From contig JAOANR010000014.1 of NCBI GenBank assembly GCA_030278955.1, positions 27,665,453 through 27,729,452 of the forward strand: DNA of 64,000 nt. The letters run 5' to 3'. Positions within the stretch are counted from its first letter, which is position 1, and every line of letters begins with the position of its first letter. Below are positions 1 through 11,124 of this stretch, in pieces. This stretch comes from Hygrophila difformis (lineage: Eukaryota > Streptophyta > Magnoliopsida > Lamiales > Acanthaceae). Made by a program: the position numbers and the translations under genes. Under the pieces are notes generated by a model, which was not told where the DNA came from, ran no database searches, and was given only the letters and a program-made list of their open reading frames with translations.

Positions 1-30
1 AATTGTATTTTTCTGGGCACTTCATTACCC

Positions 31-50
31 TTAATCATGCCCATGATCAA
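31..50. other. Imperfect palindrome (family A motif, site 1)
   Basis: TTAATCATGCCCATGATCAA, the A1 counterpart of the cluster at 39824-40087 in A2. The two halves ATCATG and CATGAT flank CC. Confidence 0.7.
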
Positions 51-2744
51 CTCACACCAAGTCCCCTGAAGTCTATTTTCCCCAAAAACCTAAACTACTA
101 TCTTCTCCCTTATCACCCAATTATTTTCTTCTCCTACTTCCTTCTTCCCCAATACACCCCCTCCATCGTCCTCAGCCCTCCCACCGCCGGAGCACCACCA
201 CCGGCCACCTCCAGATCTGCACAGCCACCACGCGCCGCCCCTCGCCGCCCCTCGTCGTCTCGTCCACCGCCGCCTCCACTTCCCTGAAATCCAGCCGCCT
301 CCGTCGCCCTCAGAGCCCAGCGCCGCCGTCCCTCGCTCTCCCACCGCTCTCTCTATCGCCCGCATCCTCAGTCTCAGGCCGCCTTCCGCCGCCCCTCGTC
401 GTCCTCCAACAGGAGGCGCCTCTCGCTCACCGCCGCCGTCCCTCTCCTGCCGCTCGCCGCCGGAGCCAGCACCGCCATCGCTCCCTCCACGCGCCGCCAG
501 ATCCGTTCGCCTTCGAAAGCCCAGCCACCTCCGCCTCCGCCGGATCACGACGCACCTCCTCATCCCGCCGCCTCTCTCTCTCTCAGCCCCCCCATCCGCC
601 CACCACCAACACTGTAACTTCCTCCGTCCGTCGCCCCTGTACCGCCGCAGCTCCATCGATCTTCCTCAGTCGCCCACCGCCGCCGCCTCTGTCTCATCGC
701 CGGAACCCTGCCACCTCCGCCGGACTTCCTTCGCCCGCTGCTGCTCCGTCCTCATTCCGATGACAAAATTTGGCTTTCACTATAATGTTTTCTGTGTGCA
801 GGGATTCAAAAATGTCAAGTATTCCTGTTCAAGCATTTCAACATTCAACCATACCGTGCCATCAAACCCCTCATGAGTTCCAGGGAAGTCCTTTTCTATT
901 CACCTTTTAATACATTGAGGGCAATGTTGATTTTAGGTGTGGGGGAGGAAATAGCATTGCTTGCCATTTTCTGTTAAAAAAAAAATTAAAAAAAAATTAA
1001 AATTAAAAAAAAAATTAAAAAAAATAAATTTATTTTAAAATAAAAAAAATAATAATATAAAAAAAAATTCAAGTTGTTTTATATGAATTTTTTGTTTTAT
1101 GTGAATTTTTTTGAATTTGATGTGAATAGGTGACTAAATTGAGTCTATGAGGTTTAAGTTGACAAATCTTTTGAGTATGATTGATGATTTCTGACATTGA
1201 ACATGTGAAGCCAACTATTTTGTGAACCATGTGAGAATCTGAGCCTCTTTCCAAAATGCTTGATAGTTTCTAAAAGAAAAATACACTTATCTCAAGCTTT
1301 TGGAATTTTCTTTCTTGTGTGAATTATGTGGTAATCATTTTGACATTCTAGAATTTGAATGATTATACATATTGAACTTGCATTGATTGAATCCAATATT
1401 TTGAACATGATAAGGGCATTAGGATAAACCTTTTTAGCCTTCTTGTTGGCCTTAACCCATACTTCTATCCCTAGTTTTCCACTTTGAGCCTTTTATCCAT
1501 TTTCTTTGTTTATATATAACCCTTAGCCTATTAAGCCTTTTCTTTTTGTCATACCATTGCTTTCGAACCCTAGTGATTGAAGTACTTTCATAAGTCATTA
1601 TGGTTGAATTTTTGTGTTGGTTGCGAAAAAAATAAAAAATAAAAAAAAAAGCTTAGAAATTGTGTTCTTTTGGAATTCTCAAGTTATTTTGTTGGATTCT
1701 TGTAGTACTTGATTGATTGTCAAAAATGTTTGTATTTACATATTCCCCTAAAAAAAAAAAAATACAAGGGCAGTGGATGGATATAGCTTGACATGTGTTC
1801 CTCTGACCTCAGTGTTATGAACATAGAGTTGAAGTTCCGTCTGCACTTTTCAGATTGTTGAATTCCTCTAATAAACATGTCTAAGCTATTGAAGCCCACG
1901 AAAAAAAAAAAAGAAAAAAAAATAAAATAAAAAAAATAAAAGGGGATATATGTTTGGCAAGTTTTGTTTTTGTTTTGGTTTATTGCTTGAGAAATTTTGG
2001 GATTGTTTGGAAGTTGTATATAGATGATCCTTTTGGTTTGTTTATTTTAGAAAACTTTGGGAGGATAGAATAGATGTAATTTTTGTTCTTTTGAACCTCT
2101 TGGTTTTGTTTTGGTTTGGCAACCATGATGTGCTATAATGTTTTCTATGATGACTCTTTGGAAGTACTTGCATTCACTTTAGCCTTTCTTTTTCCTTTTT
2201 CTTCCTACCCCAACCATGGCCCCGTTATAACCCTTTTTGAAAGACCCTTTGATTCTTAATGTTGGATAATATATCTTTGCATGGGAAATGTGATTTTCAT
2301 TCAAGCCTATGGGATTGTCATTTTGATTTATCACTTGAGTGCTTATTTGTTCAACCACACTTGATATTGAGAGGAGTGCATACACTATATCCTTGGGAGG
2401 TGTTGGCTTAATGTGTTTGATGTTGGATTAATTTGATTGTACTTGAATGGACTTGTTGATTTTAAACTCTCTATGATTTAATTTGGTTTCTTTTGACTTT
2501 ATGCTTGAGGGCAAGCATACTTTAGGTGTGGGGGAATTTGATAGTGTGAATTTTGTGTTTGTTAATGATATATGTTTTGGATGTTTTTTGTGGTGTTTTA
2601 GTAGCACTTTACTCTTCTTGTGTTTGTTTTGTTGTTTGTAGGAAAATGGCATGGCAATGGAAAAATTAGAGCAAAGTGGATGAAAGAAGCAAAGTTGGTA
2701 GACAAGCCCATCCATTACACAACCACAAAGAAAGGGACACATTA

Positions 2745-3175
2745 CCAAAAAGAAGAAAAGAGAGAAGAAAAGCCAAAAAAAGGGAGAAGAAAAAGAAGAA
2801 AGGGACAAGCAAGAAAAAAGTGAAAGAAAGAAAGAAAGAGACATGCAACCATGACTTCCCTAGTCATGGCCATGACTAGGTAGAAGACCCAAGTCCATGG
2901 GCCCAAGCCATTACATAATTGAAGAAATGGACAATGCAAGAGTAGGAGAAGAAAAAAGAAAGAAAAGAACAAAAAGAATAGGAGAAGAAAAAAGAGAAAA
3001 GAACAAAGATTGAAAGGGATGGGCAAGAAAAGAAGAAAAGGAAGAAAGGGACACATCAACAAACAAGGAGGAAGAAAGAAATAAAAAGAGAGGGAGGAAG
3101 AGAAAAAAAGAAAAAGGCCAAAAATAAAAAGAAGAGGAGAAAGAAGAAGAAGAAGAAGAGAAAGGAAGAAAACTC
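2745..3175 (+). repeat. Purine-rich (A/G) tract inside the A1 LTR
   Basis: About 430 bp of almost pure A/G on the plus strand (AAGAAGAAAAGAG-type runs), broken by a palindrome at 2859-2880. The A2 LTRs have only a short version here. Open frames on both strands through this tract are composition artefacts rich in K/R/E or S/F/L. Confidence 0.7.
2859..2880. other. Perfect 22-bp palindrome (family A motif, site 2)
   Basis: The core CTAGTCATGGCCATGACTAG is flanked by one further C and G, giving a perfect 22-bp inverted repeat. Related imperfect copies lie at 31-50, 35824-35845, 39824-39845, 39908-39927, 39981-40002, 40066-40087 and 42927-42948, all within family A. Confidence 0.85.
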
Positions 3176-4070
3176 ATCCATCCTCATCTCTTCTCTTGGT
3201 TTGGTTGTAAAATCTCTTCTTTACATTTGTTTTCTTTTCTATGGATTTAGAGTAGTTTTTCATTTTCTCTAGTTTAAAGACTTGATTAAGAATGGCTTTT
3301 GGAATTTGTGAGATGATGTAATTTGTGAATTATGAAACTTGATGTTTGTTGGTATTTATGCAATTCCTATGTTTAAGGTTTACTATTGTTGAATTGGATG
3401 AATGTTTAGGGCCCAAATATTTGTCTAGTTTGATAATTGATTGCCAATTCAATTTGGGTATCCGTAATTGTACTTGAATTGAATAGGTGGTAACCGGGTT
3501 GATTAGTTCCTTCCCGGGGAATTGTATAATCGAATTGTGAATTACTCCGCGTAGGTAGTAATTGGTTCGAATCAGGCTTTTCTAGATTATAATGCAATTG
3601 GACAACATCTTCTACGGGCGTACCTAGGAGTGTTAGTTCGATTAGGGGCAATTAACGGGCGTACCTTAATTGTCTAAACTGAAAGGAAAAGTTGGTTGTC
3701 TAAGCGGACCTGACAACTATAACTGGTTTATCAATTGGCACAATGTTTATGCATCGATGATCTTATCCAAATGCCATTCCAAATCAATCTTTGAACTAGA
3801 GGTTTTTAATTCCAATACTTTGTTTTAAATATATGTTCTTGATCTCACTCATCATTTTCATAGTTTGTAGAATTACTTAGTCTTTAGTTTTTGTTATCAT
3901 TTTCTTGTTCTCAAAATACAAAACCCCCCCCTTTAAATATTGTAAATATTATGAGAATGTGGTATTCCAATCCCTGAGGACTCGACCCTTGTCACCGCTA
4001 TACTATATTTATTTTGTGCTTGGTGACACAGGAATTAAATTATCTTTTGCAGCTATACGACAAGCTGCCA

Positions 4071-7000
4071 CAAGGGAAGAAGACGCCAACGCAGCGCCAA
4101 CGCAACTTGAAGAAGATATCAAGATCACGGTGGATGAACTGCGTGAGGTGAACTTAGGCGATGAAAAAGATCCTCGCCCAACATTTATCAGTGCCCAACT
4201 GACCGTAGATGAAGCGGAGAAGTACGTAGCACTGCTCCAAGAATTCAAAGACGTCTTTGCATGGTCCTACAAGGAAATGCCCGGTCTGGACCCCAAGATA
4301 GCCGTCCACCGCCTTGCAGTGAAGAAAGATGCACGACCCGTGAAGCAAGCACAACGTCGATTCCGGCCCGAACTTCTGCCACAAATTGAAGCTGAGGTGA
4401 ACAAGTTGATTGACGTTGGCTTCATTCGTGAAGTGCAATATCCCGCCTGGATCTCAAGCATCGTCCCGGTGAGGAAGAAGAATGGACAAATCCGGGTATG
4501 CGTGGACTTTCGTGATCTGAATGAGGCTTGCCCAAAAGACGAGTTCCCGTTGCCGATCACCGAGCTGATGATTGATGCCACCACGGGACACGAGGCGTTG
4601 TCGTTTATGGATGGGTCTTCCGGCTACAACCAAATAAAGATGGCGCCCAAAGACGAAGAGATGACCGCGTTCCGGACTCCAAAAGGCATATACTGTTATA
4701 AAGTTATGCCCTTCGGCCTGAAGAATGTGGGGGCAACGTATCAACGCGCCATGCAAAAGATCTTTGACGATATGCTGCACAACTTAGTTGAATGCTATGT
4801 TGATGATCTCATAGTAAAAACAATGGAACGAGTCAATCACCTGCAAGACTTGAGGACCGTGTTCGAACGCCTTCGCAAGCATCAATTGAAGATGAATCCG
4901 TTGAAGTGCGCGTTTGGCGTGTCCTCTGGAAAGTTCCTCGGCTTCATTGTACGGAATCACGGCATTGAAATCGAGCAAGCCAAAATTGACGCAATCTTAA
5001 GGATGCCAGAACCACGGGATATCCATGAGTTGAAGAGCCTTCAAGGCAAGCTCGCATACATCCGGAGGTTCATTTCCAATCTTGCTGGAAGATGCAAACC
5101 GTTCAGCAAGCTCATGAAGAAATGTATTCCGTTCGAGTGGGATGAGTCCTGCAAGAAAGCGTTCGACAACATCCAAGCTTATCTGATGAAGCCGCCAGTG
5201 CTAGCCGCTCCAGTGATCGGACGACCATTGATCCTATACGTAGCTGCCCAAGAAAACTCTGTTGGCGCCTTGCTAGCCCAAGAAAATGATGGGGGCAAGG
5301 AGAACGCACTCTACTATCTGAGCCGGATGATGACGCCGAACGAGCTCAAGTTCCGTCCAATCGAAAAGCTTTGTCTAGCATTGGTCTTCGCCATCCGCAA
5401 ACTGAAGCATTACTTCCAAGCTCACACGGTACATCTCGTATCCAAAGCAAATCCTCTCAAGCATGTGTTGTCTCAATCTGCTCTCTCTGAAAGACTCTTA
5501 CGATGGTACTTGTTGTTTCAACAGTTCGAGATCATTTACGTACCACAAAAGGCTATAAAAGGACAAGCCCTGGCCGACTTCTTAGCTGATCATCCGATAC
5601 CTGCTGAATGAGATCTTTCTGATGACCTTCCGGACGAAGATGTGATGCTAGCTGAAGCTGGACAACCATGGAAACTGTACTTCGATGGAGCTGCCCACAA
5701 GGAAGGAGCTGGAGTAGGAATCGTCTTCGTCACTCCAACGGGTCAGATCTTACCTCATTCAATTACCCTCACTAGCAATTGCTCCAATAACGTTGTTGAA
5801 TATCAAGCACTGATCTTGGGACTCGAAATGGCAGTCGACGCCAAGCAACTGCATCTTCAAGTCTACGGCGACTCCAAGTTAATAGTCAACCAGCTACTTG
5901 GCGAATATGAAGTCAAGAAGCCGGATCTGTTACCATATTACAAGTACGCACGTAGATTGATGGCATATCTCCATGTTGTGACGATTGAACATGTCCCAAG
6001 AAGTCAAAATCGGCAAGCTGACTCCCTTGCAAAGCTGGCGTCAACGCTTACCTCTCCAGAAGACAAGATGAGTGTCACGTTGACTAAGGGATGGGTGATG
6101 CCTCCAGTTTTTGAAGACGATGATGAGTTCGACGAGAATACAGCCTTGGAAGTGTTTGAAATCGACGAAGAAGAAGATTGAAGACATACTTTGGTGGACT
6201 ACTTGCAGCATCAACAATTACCTGAAGATCCAAGAAGGAGGATCGATATCCGGAGACGTGCTGCTCGATTCTTCTACTTTAATGGCACCTTGTATAGAAG
6301 GTCGTTTGAAGGACTGCTTCTGCGTTGTTTGGGCTCCGTTGAAGTTGTTCAGGCATTAGAGGAAGTACATGCTGGGATTTGCGGTGCACATCAATCGGGG
6401 CCGAAGCTACATTTCTGCATTAAGAGAATGGGATACTATTGGCCGACGATGGTTAAAGACTGCATGGAGTTTGCTCGAAAGTGCCAAGCCTGCCAATTTC
6501 ACGCCAACTTCATCCACCAACCTCTTGAGCCGTTGCATCCAACTGTGGCATCATGGCCGTTTGACGCATGGGGCATGGACATCGTTGGACCACTGCCAAA
6601 GTCTTCCGGGGGGCATGGCTATATCCTTGCTGCTACGGATTATTTCTCCAAGTGGGCTGAAGCTGCACCCTTTAGAGAAGTCAAAGGGGAACATGTTTCT
6701 AGTTTCATCCAAATTAATATCATCTACCGTTATGGCGTCCCGCGTTACATCATGACAGACAACGGACGATCATTTGTCAACAGCACCATCACCAAGTTGT
6801 GCGACAAGTTTGGATTTACTCAGCGAAAGAGTTCTGCATATTACCCGTCGTCAAATGGACTGGCGGAGGCCTTCAACAAAACCTTATGCGGTTTATTGAA
6901 GAAAGTTGTCTCCAAGTCAAAACGAGACTGGCATGAAAGAATCAATGAAGCTCTGTGGGCATATCGCACAACCTTTCGCACACCCACTAAGGCCACGCCA

Positions 7001-7423
7001 TACTCGTTGGTCTATGGAGTGGAAGCCGTGTTGCCATTGGAAACGCAAATCCCCTCGCTAAGAAACGCCATCCGGGAAGGGCTCACTGAAGAAGACAACG
7101 CCCGGCTGCGTTTGGAAGAATTGGAAGCTCTTGATGAAAAGCGGCTCGAAGCGCAACAAAGATTGGAATGCTATCAATCCCGCCTCTCTAAGTTCTACAA
7201 CAAGAAAGTCCAGGCACGTTCGTTTCAAGTCGGAGATCTCGTCCTTGCCATCCGGAGACCCATTGTCATCAACTACCGCAGTGGGAACAAGTTCACCTCC
7301 AAATGGGATGGATCATATGTCATCACGGAAGTCTTCACAAATGGAGCCTACATGATGCTAGATAACGACGGAGTGAGTATCGGACCGATAAACGGACGAT
7401 TCTTGAAGAAGTTCTACGCCTGA
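4071..7423 (+). pseudogene. Family B pol polyprotein (RT, RNase H, aRNase H, integrase), two in-frame stops
   Basis: One reading frame covers the stretch, broken only by TGA at 5609-5611 and 6179-6181. RT (about 4330-5000) has FMDGSSGYNQI, MPFGLKN and an intact YVDD box. A Gypsy RNase H follows (about 5190-5600, GRPLILYVAAQENSVGALLAQ). The second RNase H (5660-6060) has FDGAAHKEGAGVGIV, then VVEYQAL, GDSKLIVNQ and the closing Asp in NRQADSLA. Integrase (6191-7423) has an HHCC finger (HAGICGAH ... CQAC), core Asp in GMDIVGPLP, Asp in TDNGRSF and Glu in NGLAEAFNK, then a C-terminal domain without a chromodomain. The frame extends upstream to 3905, but 3905-4070 is family A LTR. The second stop replaces an expected Trp (TGG to TGA). 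Confidence 0.9.
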
Positions 7424-7557
7424 AGAAATCGCAAGCAATGCTCCTTGACGCACGAGCCTAAACTGCACGTCACACACAAAAAAAAATGCAAAAAAAAATG
7501 TAATACTCCTGGCCCGCAAGAGTATAAACTGTGTACGGCGCAAAATAAACAAATTCA

Positions 7558-7652
7558 ATTTGTTTTGAACTACGTAATGGCTTGATCCCTTCACAGGGTA
7601 CGTAGGCAACTTGGAAATTATTTTTCTAAGTTCAGTCATAAACAAAAAAAAT
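7558..7652. other. Block shared with family D (see 21108-21200)
   Basis: A segment of about 90 bp with GTTTTGAACTACGTAATGG, CTTGATCCCTTC and GGGTACGTAGGCAACTT just after pol. The minus strand of family D at 21108-21200 carries nearly the same block. Read antisense here, both encode a similar short peptide (TELR..SKLPTYP.KGSSH.VVQN.LNLF), but nucleotide conservation is equally strong, so coding is not shown. Confidence 0.75.
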
Positions 7653-8085
7653 CAATCAAGTGATTGGATTAATTATGTTGGTTCATTACTTGATGGAAAA
7701 AAAATGTAGTTGGGTTAAGTTAATCCATTACACAAAAAAAAAAAATTAAGTAAATGGGTTGATTAAATTTAATCCACTACTTGCAAAAAAAGGAGTATTT
7801 GGGTTGATTAAATTTAATCCATTACTTTAAAAAATATATATATAAGTTCTTGGATTAATCAAATTTAATCCATTACTTGCAAAAAGGAAAAAAAAAATGA
7901 AATAAGTATTTGGATTGATCAAATTTAATCCATTACTTGCAAAAAAAAAAATTCTTAAGTAAATGAGTTGATTAAATTTAATCCATTACTTGATAAAATA
8001 TATTTGAGCATGAGGTTAATTCAACACATCGCTTAAAAAAAAAAGTTGGATGGATATATTAAATTAATCCATCACTTGGTTTGGA
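7645..8085 (+). repeat. Tandem repeat of about 50-bp units in the family B 3' UTR
   Basis: Seven to nine diverged units share a core like TTGATTAAATTTAATCCATT plus ACTTGC and an A-rich tail. Hypervariable tandem repeats between pol and the 3' LTR are known in Tat-lineage elements and can seed satellite DNA. The rest of 7424-8320 is AT-rich with no gene visible. Confidence 0.85.
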
Positions 8086-8320
8086 GAAGTTATATGGCTA
8101 CATGCGCTAAAGCACTTAATTTTTAATTAAGGTGTTTTAGTATTCAAATTTGAAGGATGGTATAAGGTTTTGCATCGGGGCTTGCAAGTGCATTCATGAT
8201 GTAAATTAAGAAGAAATTAGAGCTTTATTTCACCAAGGGATCATCAAGATACAAATTCCATATGAACTAAGCAATGAAGAATGCGAAAAACAAAGAATAA
8301 AGAACAAAAGAATGATGAAG

Positions 8321-11124
8321 CTAGAAAGGCTGTAGATGTAGCAACTCCTCTCGGGACCTCTTGAAAGCCGCTTCCATCATCTTCAAGTTGGCAGAATCTT
8401 CGGCAGATGGGCCTGGGGAATTCTTGATCTTCAAAACAACCGCCTCTTGAGATGCGCGAGCCTCGCTAAGAACTTGCTCATCCCTTGTAGCTCGCTGAAG
8501 AGATGAATCCATTTCGGCCACTTGTCTCTTCAACTCTTCTAATTTGGCGCCCAACACTTTAACCTCTTCCGTCTTGGCTTGCAACTCACCATCTCTCTTG
8601 GCCAGCTCTCCTTCGGCTAGTTGCAATGACTCTTGCGACTCCACCTTCGTACGCAAATCCTGAAGCATCGTAGCCCCATCGAAGAAACGGTGCAATGATA
8701 ACTCCAGCCGAGATGGGTCCTGCTTGCAATCCCTCATGGAGCCAAGAAACTCCTCCGCTGCAGCTCGACCCCTCGCAAGCTTCTCCAAATGCGCATCCTT
8801 AATTATGTCTCTCACTATCTCCCAATAATAGTCCATTACTTTCCAGCTTGCACGCCTCTTCATTTCATCAGGGGTAATAATAGTTGTTGCAGGAGTAGCC
8901 TTCTCCAAGGGACGCACTGCCGGAGATGCTAAGTGTGCAATAGGATCGGCCATTACTAAAAGAAGGGCTGGTGATGGCACTACATCTGCTCGAGGGATGC
9001 GCGGGGCACGTGTCAAGGGTATAGGAACACTGGCACTGCTTCTTGCATCATCATCACCATCATCGGGCGCCGACGTACTGCCCAAGCCCACAACCTGAAA
9101 GGAAACAGGGAAAGCATAAGTACAAGCGAAGAAACCAAAGAAAGACAAAATCAAAGAATAGAACAAAGACATCAAAACTTTCATTTAAAAGTCCTGTTAA
9201 AGGTGCTTCTTCCTCAAAAATGCATGAAGGGATACTAAGATGGTCTAAGTTAAAAACCTCATCCCTCCCTTCATCAGAAAAAGATAAAGCGGAAATTACT
9301 TCTTTGTTTTTCAACAGAGGTTGTGCCGGCGAACGCACTGCGTTTAGGGCAAAGTTGGGCGATAGTGCTTCATCATTGCTAACACGGACGGCGGAGTTCG
9401 AATTGTTGCTAGGCGGATCATGACAGCGGGACCACCACTTGGCATAATCACGGCTTGTCGAAAGAATGGAACCCGATAAACCAGGATATGTAAGAGATGC
9501 CTTCGTGAGAAATTGGGTGCTCACCAACCATAACCGGTATAACTCACTCGGATCTCCAGAAAGGATCTCTTCCTTCAATGGCCCGGGGATGTGCTGACAA
9601 AACCCAAATCTCCGGCTAAAACGATGTGGACTGTATGCCTCAACGATGCAAGAAGACCCGCACCTAAACGTCAAGTAAGCCGAACGTACACAAATGAGAA
9701 GATCCCTTCTAGAGGAATTGATAAGGAACTCATTGTCATGAAAGGTGAAAGGAGCCGTCGCAGTGTTGAATCGAAAGCACACTAAAGAAGAAGGTGAGAT
9801 GTTGGTAAACAATCTCTGGGCGGCAGTATAACTGATACATCTAAAGGCATCTACACCCGAAAACCCCACCATGGGCGGGTTCCCCGAAACCTCCAGCCAA
9901 TCATGGGTCGGAAAGTGTCCCGCGAGCTACGGATAAACAAAGTGAAGAGGAAAAACCGCCTTGCACTGCTTCAAGTCAGTGGACGTGCATATCATCCTCA
10001 AGCCTCGGTATATGCTCGCCAACACGGGGATAGCCAAGTAAAACTGTGTGCCACGCGCCATGCGGCTGGCAACTCGAAAGACAGATGGTCGAACCATGCC
10101 TACACGGCCATGGGGAAGCGCAAATCCACAAATCCAAGCAGAAATGAATGCTGCTAGATAAAGCTCATCACGGTAAGCAACTTCCACGCCTAGAAAATCC
10201 ATCTTGCCACTAACAGGCTCTTGCAGCTGCGTTCTGATTATAGTCCCACTTGGGACGGACGGCTCCTTAGGAGCCCTCCCTCTCTTCTTTTGAGGCTGAA
10301 GTGTCGGGCTAGAATATTTCCTGCCTTTCCCAAACCACGATGGAGACCGCCTTATCCTTTTTGCAGATCGAGTGGTATGCCAAAAACAGATATCTGCAAG
10401 CAAAGGAAAATTAGTCAAAAAAAAGGGGGATGAGGGAAATAAAATAAAAACAAAGAAGAGAGACCGAAATGATAATTGGACCGTACTTGCAGCTAGCTGG
10501 GGTTTGGTCGTTCCCATAGTTCAGGGCCTTGTCACTCGGTACAGCTTCGTCATAAAACTCACCCTGTAGGGGAAGCCTAACCAGCTCATGGATATCCTAC
10601 AACGAAGGTGAAAGCTCACCGATGGGAGTACATAAGGTGTTCGTGCTTGGACGCCACCGTTCAAGAAATGCGCGAAGTACTCCTTTGCTGCAGTAATACG
10701 TGAAGAGTGAAGCCTGTACACCGTCATAGATCTTTGCATGCCTCAAATGCTGCTTGTGGTGCCAGAGCATATGCTCAGTCCACTCCCAATAGCCTGGGTA
10801 GAAACAAAACATGCCGAACATAGAGTCTGGGAAATTGGCATCAGCGCTAAGATCCGGGACCGTGTTCGGGTGAAATGGCTCGAGCTCACGGCTACCCAAT
10901 CTGTGAAGAGTAGATCGAAGTGAGAGGGCAGTCTCCTCGCCTTCTGATCCATCCGATCGCACAATTTTCCATACAGACCTGCGAGTCCAATGCTCCGGGT
11001 GTTCAACATTAACCCTTGAACGAGGTGGTGTCGCTGGAGTGTCGATAAGGATACGAGTCTGGGCATCCTTATCACGACCAACTATAAGATGATTCCCGTC
11101 ACTCCGGATAAATTGTTTAGCCAT
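8321..11124 (-). pseudogene. Antisense plant mobile domain (PMD) gene carried by family B, degraded
   Basis: Read on the minus strand from ATG at 11124 (MAKQFIRSDG). The N-terminal exon has LFTYYCSKGVLRAFLERW and TPIGELSPSL, typical of plant mobile-domain proteins. The next exon (to about 9927) has YLAAFISAWICGFALP, GTQFYLAIPVLASIYRG and FPLHFVYP. An in-frame TAG near 9935 stands for a conserved Trp, and the frame shifts around 10580. An acceptor TTTCCTTTCAG near 9096 opens the last exon, which encodes a coiled coil (repeated Leu/Glu/Lys heptads at about 8350-8640) and ends at 8321. The MKVLMSLF start at 9184 is intron sequence, not a real start. PMD genes are linked to silencing in plants and occur as transposon cargo. 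Opposite to pol, it would need its own promoter. Confidence 0.75.

Larger units (their letters stand above)
1..4070 (+). mobile_element. Family A copy A1: 3' part of an Athila-like retrotransposon
   Basis: Positions 1-2538 are the non-coding 3' internal region and 2539-4070 the 3' LTR. The whole stretch aligns with 40040-44181 of the complete copy A2. A GC-rich, pyrimidine-rich island (about 150-770) is followed by AT-rich DNA with poly(A) tracts. The Athila-type signature TTGAGGGCAATGTTGATT plus GTGTGGGGGAG lies near 915-950. No reverse transcriptase or integrase is visible. The 5' end, gag and 5' LTR lie left of the window. The element ends inside the pol frame of family B, so it inserted there; the matching target duplication cannot be checked. 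Confidence 0.85.
2539..4070 (+). repeat. 3' LTR of family A copy A1
   Basis: It begins TGATAGTGTGAATTTTG right after the polypurine tract TTTAGGTGTGGGGGAATT and ends ACAAGCTGCCA, so it has TG...CA termini. It is about 1532 bp, compared with 1435 bp for the A2 LTRs. Most of the extra length is a purine-rich segment at about 2745-3175. The distal part (about 3400-4070) is nearly identical to A2. Confidence 0.88.

Noticed and set aside
90..656. 188-codon minus-strand frame, and the plus-strand frame 3-287
   Set aside because: Arg/Gly- or Pro/Ser-rich low-complexity translation of a GC-rich island; not conserved at the matching place in A2.
2428..3177. Several overlapping frames on both strands in the A1 LTR
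   Set aside because: Produced by the purine-rich tract (K/R/E on plus, S/F/L on minus); no motif and length not conserved between LTRs.
3905..4070. N-terminal 55 codons of the family B pol frame
   Set aside because: These bases are the end of the family A LTR, also found at 37030-37078 and 44110-44181; the frame is open by chance.
7645..8085. Possible CRISPR-like repeat array
   Set aside because: Units are AT-rich, diverged and adjoin without unique spacers; in plant DNA this is a retrotransposon 3' UTR repeat.
9097..9184. Signal-peptide-like N-terminus (MKVLMSLFYS) of the frame at 8321-9184
   Set aside because: It lies upstream of a clear TTTCCTTTCAG acceptor and is intron sequence of the PMD gene.
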